Counted from the first letter of the stretch, positions 16,919-26,967 are shown. The stretch is DNA of 64,000 nucleotides from an uncultured Eubacteriaceae bacterium (GCA_947086655.1 CAMTZM010000001.1:163585-227584), one strand, 5' to 3'. A program made the numbers and translations. Notes: a model not told the origin generated them from the letters alone.

Positions 16919-17953
16919 TTATTGTTTATTATGTGTTCTTAAACTATAAACATAAAGCATTAACAATAATATTAGGAAAAATACAAAAACAACAATTGTA
17001 GCTCTAAAATCTTTTACAGCAATAAGTATTGCGGTAATTCCGCTTATAAAGCTTAAACCATATAAAATCATAACTGCCTGTTTATGTGAATATCCGCTGT
17101 CAATTAATCTATGGTGCAAATGTCCTCTGTCAGCGCCCATTATAGGTTTATGATGAATAGCACGTCTAATCATTGCAAAAAGTGTATCTAAAATGGGAAG
17201 TGCAATTGCAAGTACGGATATAACGATTGATAATATGGCGTAACTTTTATATACACCTAAGCACGACGATACGGCAAGTACATACCCTAAAAAAGTTGAG
17301 CCTGTATCTCCCATATATATTTCTGCCGGGCTAAAGTTTCGCGGCAAAAAGCCAAGGCATGAGCCGGCTAATGTGGCAGTAAGTATAACTGCAAGCTCAC
17401 TTCCTGAAAAGGCACATAATACAGCAAGACATAATGAAGCTATTGAAGTGACTCCGGCGGCAAGACCGTCAACTCCGTCAATTAAGTTTACAGCGTTTAT
17501 AAGTCCGATTATCCATATAACGGTTATAGGTGCGCTGAAAGGTTTGAGATACTGCCAAAAAGGCCACATAATTACGTCTATTCGTGTGCCTGTATAAACT
17601 ACGATTAAAGCGACAATTATTTGTACAAGTAACTTTAATTTTGCACTTAAATCGTATATATCGTCAAGTACGCCTAAGGCTACTATTATAATACCGCCTA
17701 TTATAAATCCAAAAAATTGTTTAGATATAAAATTTGTAATAAAAGGTGCCATTAACAATAATGTTGCAAAAAAACCGACTACAATTGCGAGACCTCCTAT
17801 TAAAGGCATAGGCTCGTTATGAAGTCCTCTTGATTTAGGATAGTCAATCGCCTTTAATTTATAGGCAAGCTTTTTAGCATATGGCGTAGCTAAAAGAGAA
17901 ACTGCAAAGGAGGTTGCGAAAGCAGCCATGTAAAATAACCAGTTTAAAGTCAA
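16919..17953 (-). CDS. tagO: Undecaprenyl-phosphate GlcNAc-1-phosphate transferase (WecA/TagO)
   Basis: A 344-residue multi-spanning membrane protein of the MraY/WecA family. It shows DYPKSRGLHNEPMPLIGGLA, LGVLDDIYDLSAKLKL, NAVNLIDGVDGLAAG and the ADRGHLHHRLID motif, all family signatures. It moves GlcNAc-1-phosphate onto undecaprenyl phosphate, the first step of wall polysaccharide or teichoic-acid synthesis. The start is TTG at 17953, chosen because AAGGAG lies 8 bp upstream. It is the last gene of a minus-strand operon. Confidence 0.93.
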   Translation of the reverse strand: MTLNWLFYMAAFATSFAVSLLATPYAKKLAYKLKAIDYPKSRGLHNEPMPLIGGLAIVVGFFATLLLMAPFITNFISKQFFGFIIGGIIIVALGVLDDIYDLSAKLKLLVQIIVALIVVYTGTRIDVIMWPFWQYLKPFSAPITVIWIIGLINAVNLIDGVDGLAAGVTSIASLCLAVLCAFSGSELAVILTATLAGSCLGFLPRNFSPAEIYMGDTGSTFLGYVLAVSSCLGVYKSYAILSIVISVLAIALPILDTLFAMIRRAIHHKPIMGADRGHLHHRLIDSGYSHKQAVMILYGLSFISGITAILIAVKDFRATIVVFVFFLILLLMLYVYSLRTHNKQ

Positions 17954-17983
17954 TTTTATTACTCCTTTCCTTTGCGTTTGTTT

Positions 17984-18610
17984 TTATTTTGTACCATAAA
18001 GCCTATCTCCGGCATCGCCAAGTCCTGGAATAATATAACCATGCTCATTAATACCATCATCTAAAGCGGCGGTATAAATATCTATGTCAGGATGGTCGGA
18101 TTGTACTTTTTTAATTCCCTCAGGTGCAGAAAGCAAACATATAAATTTAATGTTTTTTATTCCGCGTTCTTTTAAAAACTGTATTGCCGCAGATGCTGTA
18201 CCACCTGTGGCAAGCATTGGGTCAAGTATGAATATTTCCATTTTGTCGGCGTCTATTGGAAGTTTGCAGTAGTATTCTATGGGCATAAGCGTTTCAGGGT
18301 CTCTATACAAACCAATATGTCCAACTTTTGCGTTTGGTATAAGGCTTAATATACCTTCAACCATTCCCATTCCAGCTCTTAATATAGGTATAAGTCCTAT
18401 TTCAGTAGAAATAAGAGAACCTTTTGTTTTTGAGAGAGGGGTATTTACTTCAATTGTTTTTAAAGGAAGGTTTTTTGTAGCTTCATAACATATAAGAGTT
18501 GCTATTTCTTTTACTAACTCTCTAAATTCTTTATTGCCAGTGCTTGTATCTCTTAAAAGAGACATTTTACTTTGTATTAGAGGATGTTCCAAAATATAAA
18601 GGTTACTCAT
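17984..18610 (-). CDS. upp: Uracil phosphoribosyltransferase
   Basis: A 208-residue Upp. PRPP-binding [15 protein letters not shown] is clear, as are [13 protein letters not shown] near the middle and the C-terminal [14 protein letters not shown]. It converts uracil and PRPP to UMP in pyrimidine salvage. It lies 12 bp from rpiB with a GGGAGGG SD. The rpiB-upp-tagO neighbourhood is common in Clostridia. Confidence 0.97.
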   Translation of the reverse strand: MSNLYILEHPLIQSKMSLLRDTSTGNKEFRELVKEIATLICYEATKNLPLKTIEVNTPLSKTKGSLISTEIGLIPILRAGMGMVEGILSLIPNAKVGHIGLYRDPETLMPIEYYCKLPIDADKMEIFILDPMLATGGTASAAIQFLKERGIKNIKFICLLSAPEGIKKVQSDHPDIDIYTAALDDGINEHGYIIPGLGDAGDRLYGTK

Positions 18611-18622
18611 TTACAGCCCTCC

Positions 18623-19057
18623 CTAATCTTCAATCATATTTATTCTTTTTATATGACGTTCGTCATTTGAAAATTCAGTTTCTATAAATGCTTTTACAAC
18701 TTCTACTGCACTTCCGAAACCTATTACACGACCTCCCATTGCAAGTATATTTGCATTGTTATGAAGTCTTGTAGCTTTTGCCGAAAATACATCATGACAT
18801 AATGCTGCACGTATTCCTTTTATTCTGTTTGCGGCTATTGATATTCCAATACCTGTACCACATATAAGTATTCCCTTTTCGCAATTGCCATCAAGTATCT
18901 CTTTAGCAACTTTTTTAGCGTATATTGGATAGTCAGTTGACTCAGTAGAATAAGTTCCTAAGTCATTATATTCAATACCTTCACTTTCAAAATATTTTAT
19001 TATCTCATTTTTAAGTTCAAAACCACCATGGTCGCATCCTAACGCTATCATTTTCAT
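18623..19057 (-). CDS. rpiB: Ribose-5-phosphate isomerase B
   Basis: A 144-residue RpiB/LacAB-family isomerase. It has ALGCDHGGFELKN at the N-terminus, the active-site Cys in GILICGTGIGISIAANR, and HNNANILAMGGRVIG. It interconverts ribulose-5-phosphate and ribose-5-phosphate. The start overlaps the stop of the phosphatase gene by four bases (ATGA), indicating coupled translation. Confidence 0.95.
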   Translation of the reverse strand: MKMIALGCDHGGFELKNEIIKYFESEGIEYNDLGTYSTESTDYPIYAKKVAKEILDGNCEKGILICGTGIGISIAANRIKGIRAALCHDVFSAKATRLHNNANILAMGGRVIGFGSAVEVVKAFIETEFSNDERHIKRINMIED

Positions 19058-19494
19058 AATCCCCTTTCGTATATTTTATTTATAAGTACGCTTATTTCAT
19101 CAATACATTTTATATATTCATCTAAATCACATCCATAAGGGTCTTTAATGTCTTTATCTGAATTTTCGGCATATTCATACAAAGTATAAACTTTATCTTT
19201 ATATTCAGGAAAAGCATTTTTAATAATGGAAGTATGTTCTTTTGTCATTGTTAAAATTAAGTCTGTATCTTTTATATCTTGTTGAGTCAATTGATGAGAT
19301 ATATGTTTTGATAAATCAAGATTATACTTTTTAGCGGCGCATATTGCGTTAAAGCTTGCTTTTAACGGAAATGCGCAGGAAAGACCTCTTGAAGATATAT
19401 CTACATCAATATTTTTAAAAATTTTTTTGGCAACTGCTTCTGCCATAGGGCTGCGGCATGTATTGCCTGTACACACAAAAATTATTTTTTTCAT
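19054..19494 (-). CDS. Low-molecular-weight protein-arginine/tyrosine phosphatase (YwlE-like)
   Basis: A 146-residue LMW-PTP. The P-loop VCTGNTCRS near the N-terminus has the CX5R motif (Cys8 to Arg14), and the general-acid aspartate lies in KDPYG. I placed the start at the second ATG (19494), which begins MKKIIFVC, because AAGGA lies 10 bp upstream; an ATG at 19515 is possible. Its place between sua5 and rpiB matches ywlE of Bacillus, an arginine phosphatase, but tyrosine specificity cannot be excluded. Confidence 0.88.
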   Translation of the reverse strand: MKKIIFVCTGNTCRSPMAEAVAKKIFKNIDVDISSRGLSCAFPLKASFNAICAAKKYNLDLSKHISHQLTQQDIKDTDLILTMTKEHTSIIKNAFPEYKDKVYTLYEYAENSDKDIKDPYGCDLDEYIKCIDEISVLINKIYERGL

Positions 19495-19507
19495 TTTAAA
19501 GCATTCC

Positions 19508-20557
19508 TTATACATATATTATATTATTTCCAGCTGCTTTTTTAAGCCTATTCATTATCGCTGTTTCTATTCCGTCAGAGTCAAATGATTCTGAATATAC
19601 CTCTTTTATGTTTAAATAGTCGCATTTTCTTAATATTTTAAAAAGATTTTTAGCTATTGTCTCAGGTTTATTTCTATCTCCGGCAACAAGTATAGTTCCG
19701 TATTTATATTGATTTTCAGTTTGAGTTGTAGCTATAATTGCGGTATTTATGTTTTTTGATACGGACTTGAAAGCTAATGAATTTATTTTTTTTACCGTAT
19801 TTTCAATATCTCCGCTTACAATAGTTACATTAGCAAGAGGAGAATAATGTTTATATTTCATTCCGGGAGCTTTAGGCATTGTATTTTCTTTTATAACCGC
19901 ACTGTCTATTTCAACATTGCCTATAACATCTTCAATCATTTTTTTTGTAATTGAACCCGGACGCAAAATACATGGAATTTCTGATGATACATCAATAATT
20001 GTTGATTCAAGTCCGAATTTTGAGCCGCCTCCGTCTATTATCATATCAATTTTTCCATTTAAGTCAAACTCAACATGTGAAGCTCTTGTCGGACTTGGTT
20101 TTCCGGATGAGTTCGCACTTGGGGCGGCAATAGGTACGGCGGCTTGTTTTATTAAAAGCTGTGCTGTTTTATTTGATGGAAATCTTATAGCCACAGTGTT
20201 TAAACCGCCTGATGTTTCATAAGGTATAATATCAGTTTTATTAAAAATAAGCGTTAATGGACCAGGCCAAAAAGCGTCTATTAATTTTAAAGCTTTATCT
20301 GAAATATAAGAAACAATAGGATATAATTCAGATATATCTGATATATGAACAATAAGAGGATTATCTGACGGACGCCCTTTAGCAGCATATATTTTTTTAA
20401 CAGCATTTGAATCAAGCGCATTTGCCCCAAGCCCGTATACAGTTTCTGTCGGAAATGCAACAAGACCGCCGCTGTTTATAATTTTAGCGGCGGTTTCAAA
20501 TATAGTTAAAGAATTTTCAGGAAATTCGGCGTCAACTTTTTTTATAAGTGTTTTCAA
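19508..20557 (-). CDS. ywlC: Threonylcarbamoyl-AMP synthase (Sua5/TsaC with C-terminal domain)
   Basis: About 349 residues. The YrdC domain has [36 protein letters not shown] and [15 protein letters not shown]; a C-terminal Sua5 domain follows an [11 protein letters not shown] linker. It makes threonylcarbamoyl-AMP from threonine, bicarbonate and ATP for the tRNA t6A37 modification. The likely start is TTG 20557 (TTGA, overlapping the SEC-C gene stop), giving the usual MKTLIKK-type beginning; GTG 20572 is an alternative. Confidence 0.93.
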   Translation of the reverse strand: MKTLIKKVDAEFPENSLTIFETAAKIINSGGLVAFPTETVYGLGANALDSNAVKKIYAAKGRPSDNPLIVHISDISELYPIVSYISDKALKLIDAFWPGPLTLIFNKTDIIPYETSGGLNTVAIRFPSNKTAQLLIKQAAVPIAAPSANSSGKPSPTRASHVEFDLNGKIDMIIDGGGSKFGLESTIIDVSSEIPCILRPGSITKKMIEDVIGNVEIDSAVIKENTMPKAPGMKYKHYSPLANVTIVSGDIENTVKKINSLAFKSVSKNINTAIIATTQTENQYKYGTILVAGDRNKPETIAKNLFKILRKCDYLNIKEVYSESFDSDGIETAIMNRLKKAAGNNIIYV

Positions 20558-21051
20558 TTTGCACCACAACACTTTTTATACTTTTTACCGCTGCCACATG
20601 GACATGGGTCGTTTCTGCCTATTTTTTCCTGTCTTACATATGTCTTTGATGATTTTTGTCCTTTATAAAATGATTTTAACTGCTCTTCCGTGAAAATATC
20701 ATGCCATTGGGGAAGATTATAAAGATGGTCGGCTTTATACTCAACCATTTTTTTATACAATATCTCAAAATCAATTTTTAAGGAGATAAATGTGTCTTCT
20801 GATAAATCCTCCAAAGTTACTTTTTCTGTTTGTGTATCGTTTATTCCATCAATAAATCCGGCGATATACTCAGGTGACATTCCAAATTTTTCAGCAAGTT
20901 CCTTTACTGTACCTTCAAGCTTTTCAAGTTTTTCAGATAAAATATATTCATATATCTTCTGTTCACGTGGAACAAAATCGTCCCAAAGCATTTTATTTGT
21001 TTTACCATCACGAGTATAAGCTTTTTTAAACCATTCTTCATATAAACCCAT
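20554..21051 (-). CDS. SEC-C metal-binding motif protein
   Basis: A 165-residue protein. Its last 22 residues form a SEC-C zinc-binding tail, [18 protein letters not shown], as found at the end of SecA. The upstream part is helical (for example [20 protein letters not shown]) without another recognisable domain. It has an AGGAGG SD and heads the six-gene minus-strand operon. Proteins of this shape are common in Lachnospiraceae-like bacteria; function is unknown. Confidence 0.85.
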   Translation of the reverse strand: MGLYEEWFKKAYTRDGKTNKMLWDDFVPREQKIYEYILSEKLEKLEGTVKELAEKFGMSPEYIAGFIDGINDTQTEKVTLEDLSEDTFISLKIDFEILYKKMVEYKADHLYNLPQWHDIFTEEQLKSFYKGQKSSKTYVRQEKIGRNDPCPCGSGKKYKKCCGAN

Positions 21052-21086
21052 ATTAAGTTCCTCCTAATTACTAAAAAAATAATTAA

Positions 21087-21144
21087 TAATTAAGGAAAAA
21101 AAACTGATTATTTTTCAAATGTAAAATCTGTGTTTCCTTAATTA
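21087..21144. terminator. 12-bp inverted repeat between radA and the SEC-C gene
   Basis: TAATTAAGGAAA at 21087-21098 and its exact complement at 21133-21144 enclose 34 nt. On the minus strand T-rich sequence follows the stem, so it may terminate radA. The loop is long for a classical terminator, and a small mobile-element remnant is also possible. Confidence 0.5.
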
Positions 21145-21182
21145 CTGTAATATTGTACACTAAAAGACGAAACATGTCTATC

Positions 21183-22541
21183 TTAAATTAAAGAAAAGTC
21201 CAAAAGTTCTTTAACGGTAGAAACAGGATATATATTTATTCCATTTATACCCTTTACTTCCTTAAAATTTTCTTTTGGTACAATTATCTTTTTAAAACCA
21301 AGCTTTTGAGCTTCCATAACACGTTTTTCACTCATTGTTACAGCACGAATCTCTCCGGTAAGTCCTATTTCTCCAAATATAAGTGTATTTGAATCAATAG
21401 GTTTGTTTTTATAGCTTGATGCAATAGCAGAGGCAACAGAAGCGTCAATCGCCGGTTCTGTAATTTTTATTCCTCCGGCAAGATTAACATAACTGTCAAA
21501 ATTGCCAAGCTTAAAACCTATACGTTTTTCCAAAACAGCCATAAGTATTGTAACTCTGTTAAAATCCATTCCTGTCGCTAAACGGCGTGGTATTCCAAAG
21601 TTTGTATAACTTACAAGCGCCTGTACTTCAGCTAAAATAGGACGAGTACCTTCAATAGAACATGTTACGGCTGACCCCGGAACGCCTAAAGGACGTCCCG
21701 AAAGCATAAATTCAGAAGGATTTGATATTTCACGGAGTCCGTTTTGACTCATTTCAAATACACCTATTTCATTTGTAGAGCCAAAACGGTTTTTAACCGC
21801 TCTTAATATTCTGTAACTTGCCATTCGTTCGCCTTCAAAATAAAGCACTGTATCTACCATATGCTCAAGTATACGAGGACCGGCAATTGAACCGTCTTTT
21901 GTTACATGTCCTACTATAAGAGCCGATATATTCCCAAGTTTGCTTATGTGCATAATTTTTGATGTGCATTCTCTTACTTGAGAAACACTTCCGGGAGCGC
22001 TTGATATATTTGAGGCAAACATAGTCTGAATTGAATCTATAATAATTAAATTTGGCTTAGTTTCATTAATAGTATTTTCAATTATATCAATATTAGTCTC
22101 AGAAAGAAGCAAAAGATTGTCTGTTGTTATATTAAGTCTGTCGGCACGAAGTTTTATTTGTCGTACTGATTCTTCACCAGAGATATAAAGTATTTTTAGT
22201 CCTTTTTCTCCTATTGACTGACAAATTTGAATAAGAAGTGTAGACTTTCCTATTCCAGGATCTCCTCCAACAAGAGTAAGAGAGCCTGTAACAATTCCAC
22301 CGCCTAAAACACGGTCTAACTCATTTATTCCTGTATTAACTCTTGTTTCATCAAGGTTTTTAATATTTTTAAGAGTCATAGGCTGCCTTAATTCAGTTTT
22401 AAGAGGTAAAAAGGATTCGTTTTTCTCAATTATCTCCTCTACAAGTGTGCTGTAAAGTCCGCATTCAGGACAGCGACCAAGCCATTTTACAGTTTCATAC
22501 CCACATTCTTGACATATATATTTTGTTTTTATTTTAGCCAT
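21183..22541 (-). CDS. radA: DNA repair protein RadA (Sms)
   Basis: A 452-residue RadA. It shows the N-terminal zinc finger CQECGYETVKWLGRCPECG, Walker A GGDPGIGKSTL, the RadA-specific KNRFGSTNEIGVFEM motif, and a C-terminal Lon-like domain (about 280-452) with GEIGLTGEIRAV. RadA promotes branch migration in recombinational repair. Its SD GGGAG at 22551-22555 lies inside an inverted repeat (22551-22565) that recurs beyond the neighbouring acetyltransferase. Confidence 0.97.
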   Translation of the reverse strand: MAKIKTKYICQECGYETVKWLGRCPECGLYSTLVEEIIEKNESFLPLKTELRQPMTLKNIKNLDETRVNTGINELDRVLGGGIVTGSLTLVGGDPGIGKSTLLIQICQSIGEKGLKILYISGEESVRQIKLRADRLNITTDNLLLLSETNIDIIENTINETKPNLIIIDSIQTMFASNISSAPGSVSQVRECTSKIMHISKLGNISALIVGHVTKDGSIAGPRILEHMVDTVLYFEGERMASYRILRAVKNRFGSTNEIGVFEMSQNGLREISNPSEFMLSGRPLGVPGSAVTCSIEGTRPILAEVQALVSYTNFGIPRRLATGMDFNRVTILMAVLEKRIGFKLGNFDSYVNLAGGIKITEPAIDASVASAIASSYKNKPIDSNTLIFGEIGLTGEIRAVTMSEKRVMEAQKLGFKKIIVPKENFKEVKGINGINIYPVSTVKELLDFSLI

Positions 22542-22550
22542 AATAAATTA

Positions 22551-22565
22551 ACTCCCTTTTCGGAA
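22551..22565 (+). repeat. Inverted repeat, left copy (flanks acetyltransferase)
   Basis: ACTCCCTTTTCGGAA here is the exact reverse complement of 23242-23256, with AATTA-type similarity continuing outward on both sides. The copy contains the radA ribosome binding site on the minus strand. The pair brackets the acetyltransferase gene. Confidence 0.75.
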
Positions 22566-22659
22566 AAGTGTTTCCATTACATAAAGATTGAAATATAATA
22601 TATATTCTTACATGTAATTGCTGCATATAAATCCTCTTAACAATTTTGCAAACCGGAAG

Positions 22660-23142
22660 TTATAAATCAAGTTTCATATAAATAGAAGTATCCATCGGAC
22701 TATTGTTATAACTTTCTATCTCATAAAAACCAAATTTCTTATACATGCATATTGCACTTTGCAAAAATGGCAGTGTATCTAATAACATATAGGAATATCC
22801 AATTTCCCTTGCATCGGCTATAATCTTTTCAACTAAAATATTCCCTAACTTTTTCCCTCTAAATTCTGGTCTTACATAAAGCCGTTTCATTTCACAACTC
22901 TGATTATCAATCTTTCTTAACCCTATACATCCCGCTAATTTCCTGTCACAATAAATCAAATATAACCTTCCATCGGGCATACCATATTTTGATTCTAAGT
23001 GACTGATTTCTTCATCATAGTGTTGAATATCAAGGTACTTTTTGAACGATTCATCATTTGCGGTTAACATATCTGTATATTCCGAAAATAATATGCTTAT
23101 TTCTTCACGCTCTCCATAGGCGGGTGTTATTTTTATATCCAT
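22660..23142 (-). CDS. GNAT-family N-acetyltransferase
   Basis: A 160-residue GNAT enzyme. The acetyl-CoA loop is RPEFRGKKLGNILVEKI (about residues 93-109); it follows CIGLRKIDNQSCEMKRLYV and ends with YKKFGFYEI. The acyl acceptor cannot be inferred. An AGGAG-type SD precedes the ATG. The gene lies between two 15-bp inverted repeats and its base composition seems slightly less AT-rich than its neighbours, so it may be a transferred cassette. Confidence 0.85.
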   Translation of the reverse strand: MDIKITPAYGEREEISILFSEYTDMLTANDESFKKYLDIQHYDEEISHLESKYGMPDGRLYLIYCDRKLAGCIGLRKIDNQSCEMKRLYVRPEFRGKKLGNILVEKIIADAREIGYSYMLLDTLPFLQSAICMYKKFGFYEIESYNNSPMDTSIYMKLDL

Positions 23143-23241
23143 TATAACTCCTCCACAAATTCAGATTTATATATTTCATTATAAAATATTTGTAGGACAT
23201 TTACAATGTATATTTTAGACTGATTTCTAACGGGTACATAA

Positions 23242-23256
23242 TTCCGAAAAGGGAGT
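23242..23256 (-). repeat. Inverted repeat, right copy (flanks acetyltransferase)
   Basis: TTCCGAAAAGGGAGT, the exact reverse complement of 22551-22565. It ends 3 bp from the stop codon of the next minus-strand gene (23260). Confidence 0.75.
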
Positions 23257-23259
23257 AAA

Positions 23260-23670
23260 TTAATTGTTTTTTTCAATTTTAATATTCTGAGGTGAATTTG
23301 TAAGTCCGATACTAAAATTTATTTTTCCGGACATATTTGTTTTGACCATACCTATAACAACATCATCAACTAATATTTTATAATTTTCCCCCGATTCAAG
23401 TTCAAGAGTTATTTGAGTATCCTCAAAACCTTCAATTGAGAAGACAGTTTCTTTTTCGGTAACTTTTAAATTGTGTATAGCAGAGCCCGGAACGGTCTCA
23501 ATTAAAAGTTTTCCGTTTTTTTCAAGCTTAGTGACTTCTTTATGTGTTTTCATATTGTATGTGTCACCGTTTAATTTAAAGTCTTTTATTTTTTGTTTTT
23601 CGTTTACAGTGTAATTACCAAAACTCAAAGTGTCATTCTCTGCTAATATAGAATTGTCTATTACAGCCAT
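23260..23670 (-). CDS. Conserved small beta-rich protein, unknown function
   Basis: A 136-residue protein starting MAVIDNSIL; ATG 23670 is set by TAGGAGGG. It has no signal peptide. Alternating polar/hydrophobic segments (LSFGNYTVNEKQKIKDF, NLKVTEKETVFSIEGFED) suggest an all-beta fold. Similar proteins in gut Clostridia are often named endosialidase, but I see no catalytic motif that supports that label. The stretch upstream (23671-23871) is AT-rich with no gene. Confidence 0.75.
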   Translation of the reverse strand: MAVIDNSILAENDTLSFGNYTVNEKQKIKDFKLNGDTYNMKTHKEVTKLEKNGKLLIETVPGSAIHNLKVTEKETVFSIEGFEDTQITLELESGENYKILVDDVVIGMVKTNMSGKINFSIGLTNSPQNIKIEKNN

Positions 23671-23871
23671 TTTAATAGCCCTCCTAATAAAAATGATAAT
23701 TAAATTAACTTTATTGTCACTACTCGACATAACAAGTTATATTGTATATAATTATAACAAAGTAATTTATTTTTGTATATAAAACTTTTTAAAAAAATTT
23801 TAATTATTTTTGGTATTTAAGCCAATTAAAAAACATTTTAATAAATATACTTATAAAGGGCGGTGAATATA

Positions 23872-24609
23872 TTGAATATAATGAGACTTGATAAGTTTCT
23901 TTCAAATTGTAAAATAGGAAGCAGAAACGATATAAAAAAATTTGTAAAAGCTAAAAGAGTTAAAATAAACGGCAGTATAGCTGATAAAAGCGATATAAAA
24001 ATTGATATTGATGCAGATGAGATTATTTTTGACAATAAAAAGATAGTTTATGAAAAATATATATATTTAATGCTTAACAAGCCAAAAGGTGTTATTTGTT
24101 CAACATATGATAAAAATGAAAAAACAGTTATAGATATTTTAGATGACAAATATAAAGACAGAGGATTATTTCCTGTGGGAAGACTTGACAAGGATACAGT
24201 TGGGCTTGTTATAATAACTAATGATGGTATATTTGCGCATAATAGCTTGTCTCCCAAAAAGCATGTTTTAAAAAAATATTTTGTTTTTGTTACAGGAAAA
24301 ATTACAGATTCAGACGTATATTTATTCAAAGATGGTATAATTTTAGACGGAGATTATAAGTGCAAGCCGGCGAAACTTAAAATAATAAATGCAGAAGATG
24401 ATAAATCAAGTGCACTTGTTGAAATAAGCGAAGGAAAATTTCATCAGATAAAAAGAATGTTTGCATCTTTGGATAAAAAAGTATTGTTTTTAAAACGAAT
24501 AAGTTTTGCCGATATTGAACTTGATGAAAATTTGAAAGAAGGTCAGTATAGACCGCTTAATTCAAATGAAATTAATAAGCTTAATATAATAAGGGAGGGA
24601 AATAAATGA
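23872..24609 (+). CDS. RsuA/RluB-family rRNA pseudouridine synthase
   Basis: An S4 RNA-binding domain (MRLDKFLSNCKIGSRNDIKK, residues about 4-60) is followed by the pseudouridine synthase domain. The catalytic aspartate is in GRLDKDTVGLVIITNDG, and KLKIINAEDDK and GKFHQIKRMFA follow. It isomerises uridine in rRNA; the exact site (516-type in 16S or a 23S site) cannot be read. TTG 23872 fits the GGGCGGTG SD best; ATG 23881 and GTG 23863 are alternatives. It overlaps the next gene by four bases. Confidence 0.9.
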   Translation: MNIMRLDKFLSNCKIGSRNDIKKFVKAKRVKINGSIADKSDIKIDIDADEIIFDNKKIVYEKYIYLMLNKPKGVICSTYDKNEKTVIDILDDKYKDRGLFPVGRLDKDTVGLVIITNDGIFAHNSLSPKKHVLKKYFVFVTGKITDSDVYLFKDGIILDGDYKCKPAKLKIINAEDDKSSALVEISEGKFHQIKRMFASLDKKVLFLKRISFADIELDENLKEGQYRPLNSNEINKLNIIREGNK

Positions 24610-25649
24610 GAAATTTCAAAAAATTTGTTTTAATTATTCTTATTTTAATATTTGCTATGTCTATTAAAATTGTTTATGGAAACGGAGATGTTGTAACTGT
24701 TTACAATTTTGAGCAATGGAAAAGTATAATTGACAAAACTATTGAGAATGCTGATGAAAGTGTATCTATGAGTATAAAAAATTATGATAGTAAAATATAT
24801 GATATTAAGTTAATAGACCGTTCAAATGCCAGTGTCAGTATGAAAGGCTATTTGTGGGGTTCAACAGCAAATGTTACATATAAATTTAATTATCATGAAA
24901 ATTATAAGCTTATAAGAGCGTCTGAAGATGCTTCTAATATATCAAATCTTGATGAAAGTCAGATGGCTTTATATAATATAGTGAAAACGGCTTGTTTTTC
25001 AGTTATTGACGAGGGTATGTCTGATTATGAGAAAGAAAAGGCGCTGCATGATTATTTAGTTTTAAAAAGCGTATATGATTTAAAAGACGGCGATTATTCT
25101 CATAATATAAGAAATATTATAGACGCTGACAGAGGAGTATGTGACGCTTATGCGTATACGTTTAAAATGCTTTGTGATTTTGCTGGCATACCATGTAAAA
25201 TTGTTATAGGAAGTCTTGAAAATGTAGCTCATGCGTGGAATGTGGTTAAGATTGAAGATAAGTGGTATTATGTAGATGTTACAAACGACGATTCTGTACC
25301 AGATATAAAAGGAAAGGTTAAATATGATTTTTTTAATTTAACTCAATCGGATTTGCAGGCAAAAGGATATGTATGGGATACTTCTAAAACTCCTGTATGT
25401 GATTCCAATAAGTATAATTATTTTGTTTATAATAATTTGCTTTTGAAAAATATGACAGATATGAAAAATTTAATTGAAAAAAATGTTAATAGCCGAAAGA
25501 AAACAGTTATTTTTCGTACAGAAGGTTTTGCCATTAGTAATATAAATCAAATTAAAGGCTATTTTAATTCGGCAGTTGTAAGCGGATATACTTTAGAGGG
25601 AGTCTTTGGAAAGGAAGGAGTATATACGCTTACTATTAACTATAAATAA
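24606..25649 (+). CDS. Secreted transglutaminase-like protein
   Basis: A 347-residue protein with an N-terminal signal or anchor segment (residues 6-24). The transglutaminase core has Cys179 in DRGVCDAYAYTFKML, His in VAHAWNVV and Asp in YYVDVTNDD, the complete Cys-His-Asp triad, preceded by EKEKALHDYLV. The regions on either side show no known domain. Members act as extracellular transglutaminases or proteases, and the substrate is unknown. The ATG overlaps the previous stop (ATGA), with a GGGAGGG SD. Confidence 0.88.
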   Translation: MRNFKKFVLIILILIFAMSIKIVYGNGDVVTVYNFEQWKSIIDKTIENADESVSMSIKNYDSKIYDIKLIDRSNASVSMKGYLWGSTANVTYKFNYHENYKLIRASEDASNISNLDESQMALYNIVKTACFSVIDEGMSDYEKEKALHDYLVLKSVYDLKDGDYSHNIRNIIDADRGVCDAYAYTFKMLCDFAGIPCKIVIGSLENVAHAWNVVKIEDKWYYVDVTNDDSVPDIKGKVKYDFFNLTQSDLQAKGYVWDTSKTPVCDSNKYNYFVYNNLLLKNMTDMKNLIEKNVNSRKKTVIFRTEGFAISNINQIKGYFNSAVVSGYTLEGVFGKEGVYTLTINYK

Positions 25650-25661
25650 CGGATAATAATT

Positions 25662-26126
25662 TTACTGAAATTTAAGTTTAAATTCTTTTGCCGCTTCTCG
25701 TTGTTGGTCTTTTTTTGCGATATCGTTTCTTTTATCATAAAGTTTTTTACCTTTCGCAATGCCTATATCAATTTTTACGAGACTTCCTTTAAAATAAATT
25801 TTAAGCGGTATAATAGTTAGACCTTGAGTTGTTACAGCGCCTATGAGTTTATTTATCTCATATTTATGAAGAAGAAGAATTCTGTCTTTTAAAGGGTCGT
25901 GATTAAAAATATTCCCCTGTTCATATGGGCTTATGTGCATATTTTTTATTACAGCCTGGCTGTTTTCTATTTTTATATAACTATCTTTTAAATTACAGCG
26001 TCCGGCACGAAGCGATTTTACCTCCGTGCCGGAAAGTGAAATACCAGCTTGATATGTTTCGAGTATAAAATAATCGTGATATGCTTTTTTGTTTTGAGAT
26101 ATTAATTTAATTGAATCTTTAGACAT
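25662..26126 (-). CDS. smpB: SsrA-binding protein
   Basis: A 154-residue SmpB with the family sequence [37 protein letters not shown] and the C-terminal tail [20 protein letters not shown]. It carries tmRNA to stalled ribosomes. It overlaps the upstream PHP gene by eight bases. No ssrA gene was seen nearby. It converges on the transglutaminase with only 12 bp between, so transcripts overlap at their ends. Confidence 0.97.
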   Translation of the reverse strand: MSKDSIKLISQNKKAYHDYFILETYQAGISLSGTEVKSLRAGRCNLKDSYIKIENSQAVIKNMHISPYEQGNIFNHDPLKDRILLLHKYEINKLIGAVTTQGLTIIPLKIYFKGSLVKIDIGIAKGKKLYDKRNDIAKKDQQREAAKEFKLKFQ

Positions 26127-26967
26127 GTGTTACACTCCTTTTTAAATTTTCAAGTATACTATATGGTACAAATAAATCTCCGTATCCGTTTCCAAGTTCA
26201 AGTTTAGGTTTATTTAAGCCATGAAAATCACTTCCGCCGGAATATTTAAGATTATATTTTTTTGCTATATTTCCTATATATTCCATTTCCTCTTTTGTGT
26301 ATTTTGAATATATAACCTCTATTGCACTTACTCCTTTTTTTGATAAAAACTCAACCATTTTATCAAGTTCATTTTTTTCAAGATTGTATTGCAGCGGATG
26401 AGCCAAAACAGCTATTCCTCCGCTTTGTTTTATAAGGTCTATGGTTTCATAAAGACTAAACACCTTACGCTTTACAAAGGCTTTTGCTTCTTTGTCAAGA
26501 TATTTTTTAAAACATTGCTCATTTGTATCTGCATACCCTTTTTTTATTAAAAGTCTTGCAAAGTGCGCTCTTGTAATTATTTTGCCGCCGCTTTCATTAA
26601 TTACTTCGTTATATGTTATATTTATACCCAAATTATTAAGTTTTTCAACTATTAAGTTATTTCTTTTTTTACGATTTTCTTTAATTTCATTAAATTTTGT
26701 TAAAAGATTTTTATTTTTATAATCAATAAAAAGTCCTAAAATGTGTATTTCATTTTCTTTATAATCGGTAGAAAATTCAACTCCGCTTATAATTTCTATA
26801 TTTTTCCCTTTAGCATATTTAAGTGCCGGTTCAATAGCTTCTGTGGTATCATGGTCGGTAATGGCGATAGCTTTTAAATTTTTTTCTAAAGCATGGTCAA
26901 TAAGTTCCTTAGGAGAAAATGTTCCGTCAGAATAAGTAGTATGAGTATGTAAATCTATTTGTTCCAT
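26119..26967 (-). CDS. PHP-domain phosphoesterase (TrpH/YciV-like)
   Basis: A 282-residue PHP protein. Metal-binding motifs are [11 protein letters not shown] at the N-terminus, ITDHDT near residue 38, EVIYSKYT late in the chain and SDFHG near residue 247. Relatives include the RNase AM 5'-3' exonuclease and 3',5'-bisphosphate nucleotidases, so a nucleic-acid or nucleotide phosphatase role is likely. GGGA SD. It is co-transcribed with smpB. Confidence 0.9.
   Translation of the reverse strand: MEQIDLHTHTTYSDGTFSPKELIDHALEKNLKAIAITDHDTTEAIEPALKYAKGKNIEIISGVEFSTDYKENEIHILGLFIDYKNKNLLTKFNEIKENRKKRNNLIVEKLNNLGINITYNEVINESGGKIITRAHFARLLIKKGYADTNEQCFKKYLDKEAKAFVKRKVFSLYETIDLIKQSGGIAVLAHPLQYNLEKNELDKMVEFLSKKGVSAIEVIYSKYTKEEMEYIGNIAKKYNLKYSGGSDFHGLNKPKLELGNGYGDLFVPYSILENLKRSVTHV

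Noticed and set aside
23260..23670. Endosialidase annotation for the small conserved protein
   Set aside because: Too short and without sialidase motifs; the name seems to be a database habit.
25650..25662. tmRNA (ssrA) next to smpB
   Set aside because: Only 12 bp lie downstream of smpB before the convergent gene; no tmRNA ends were found nearby.
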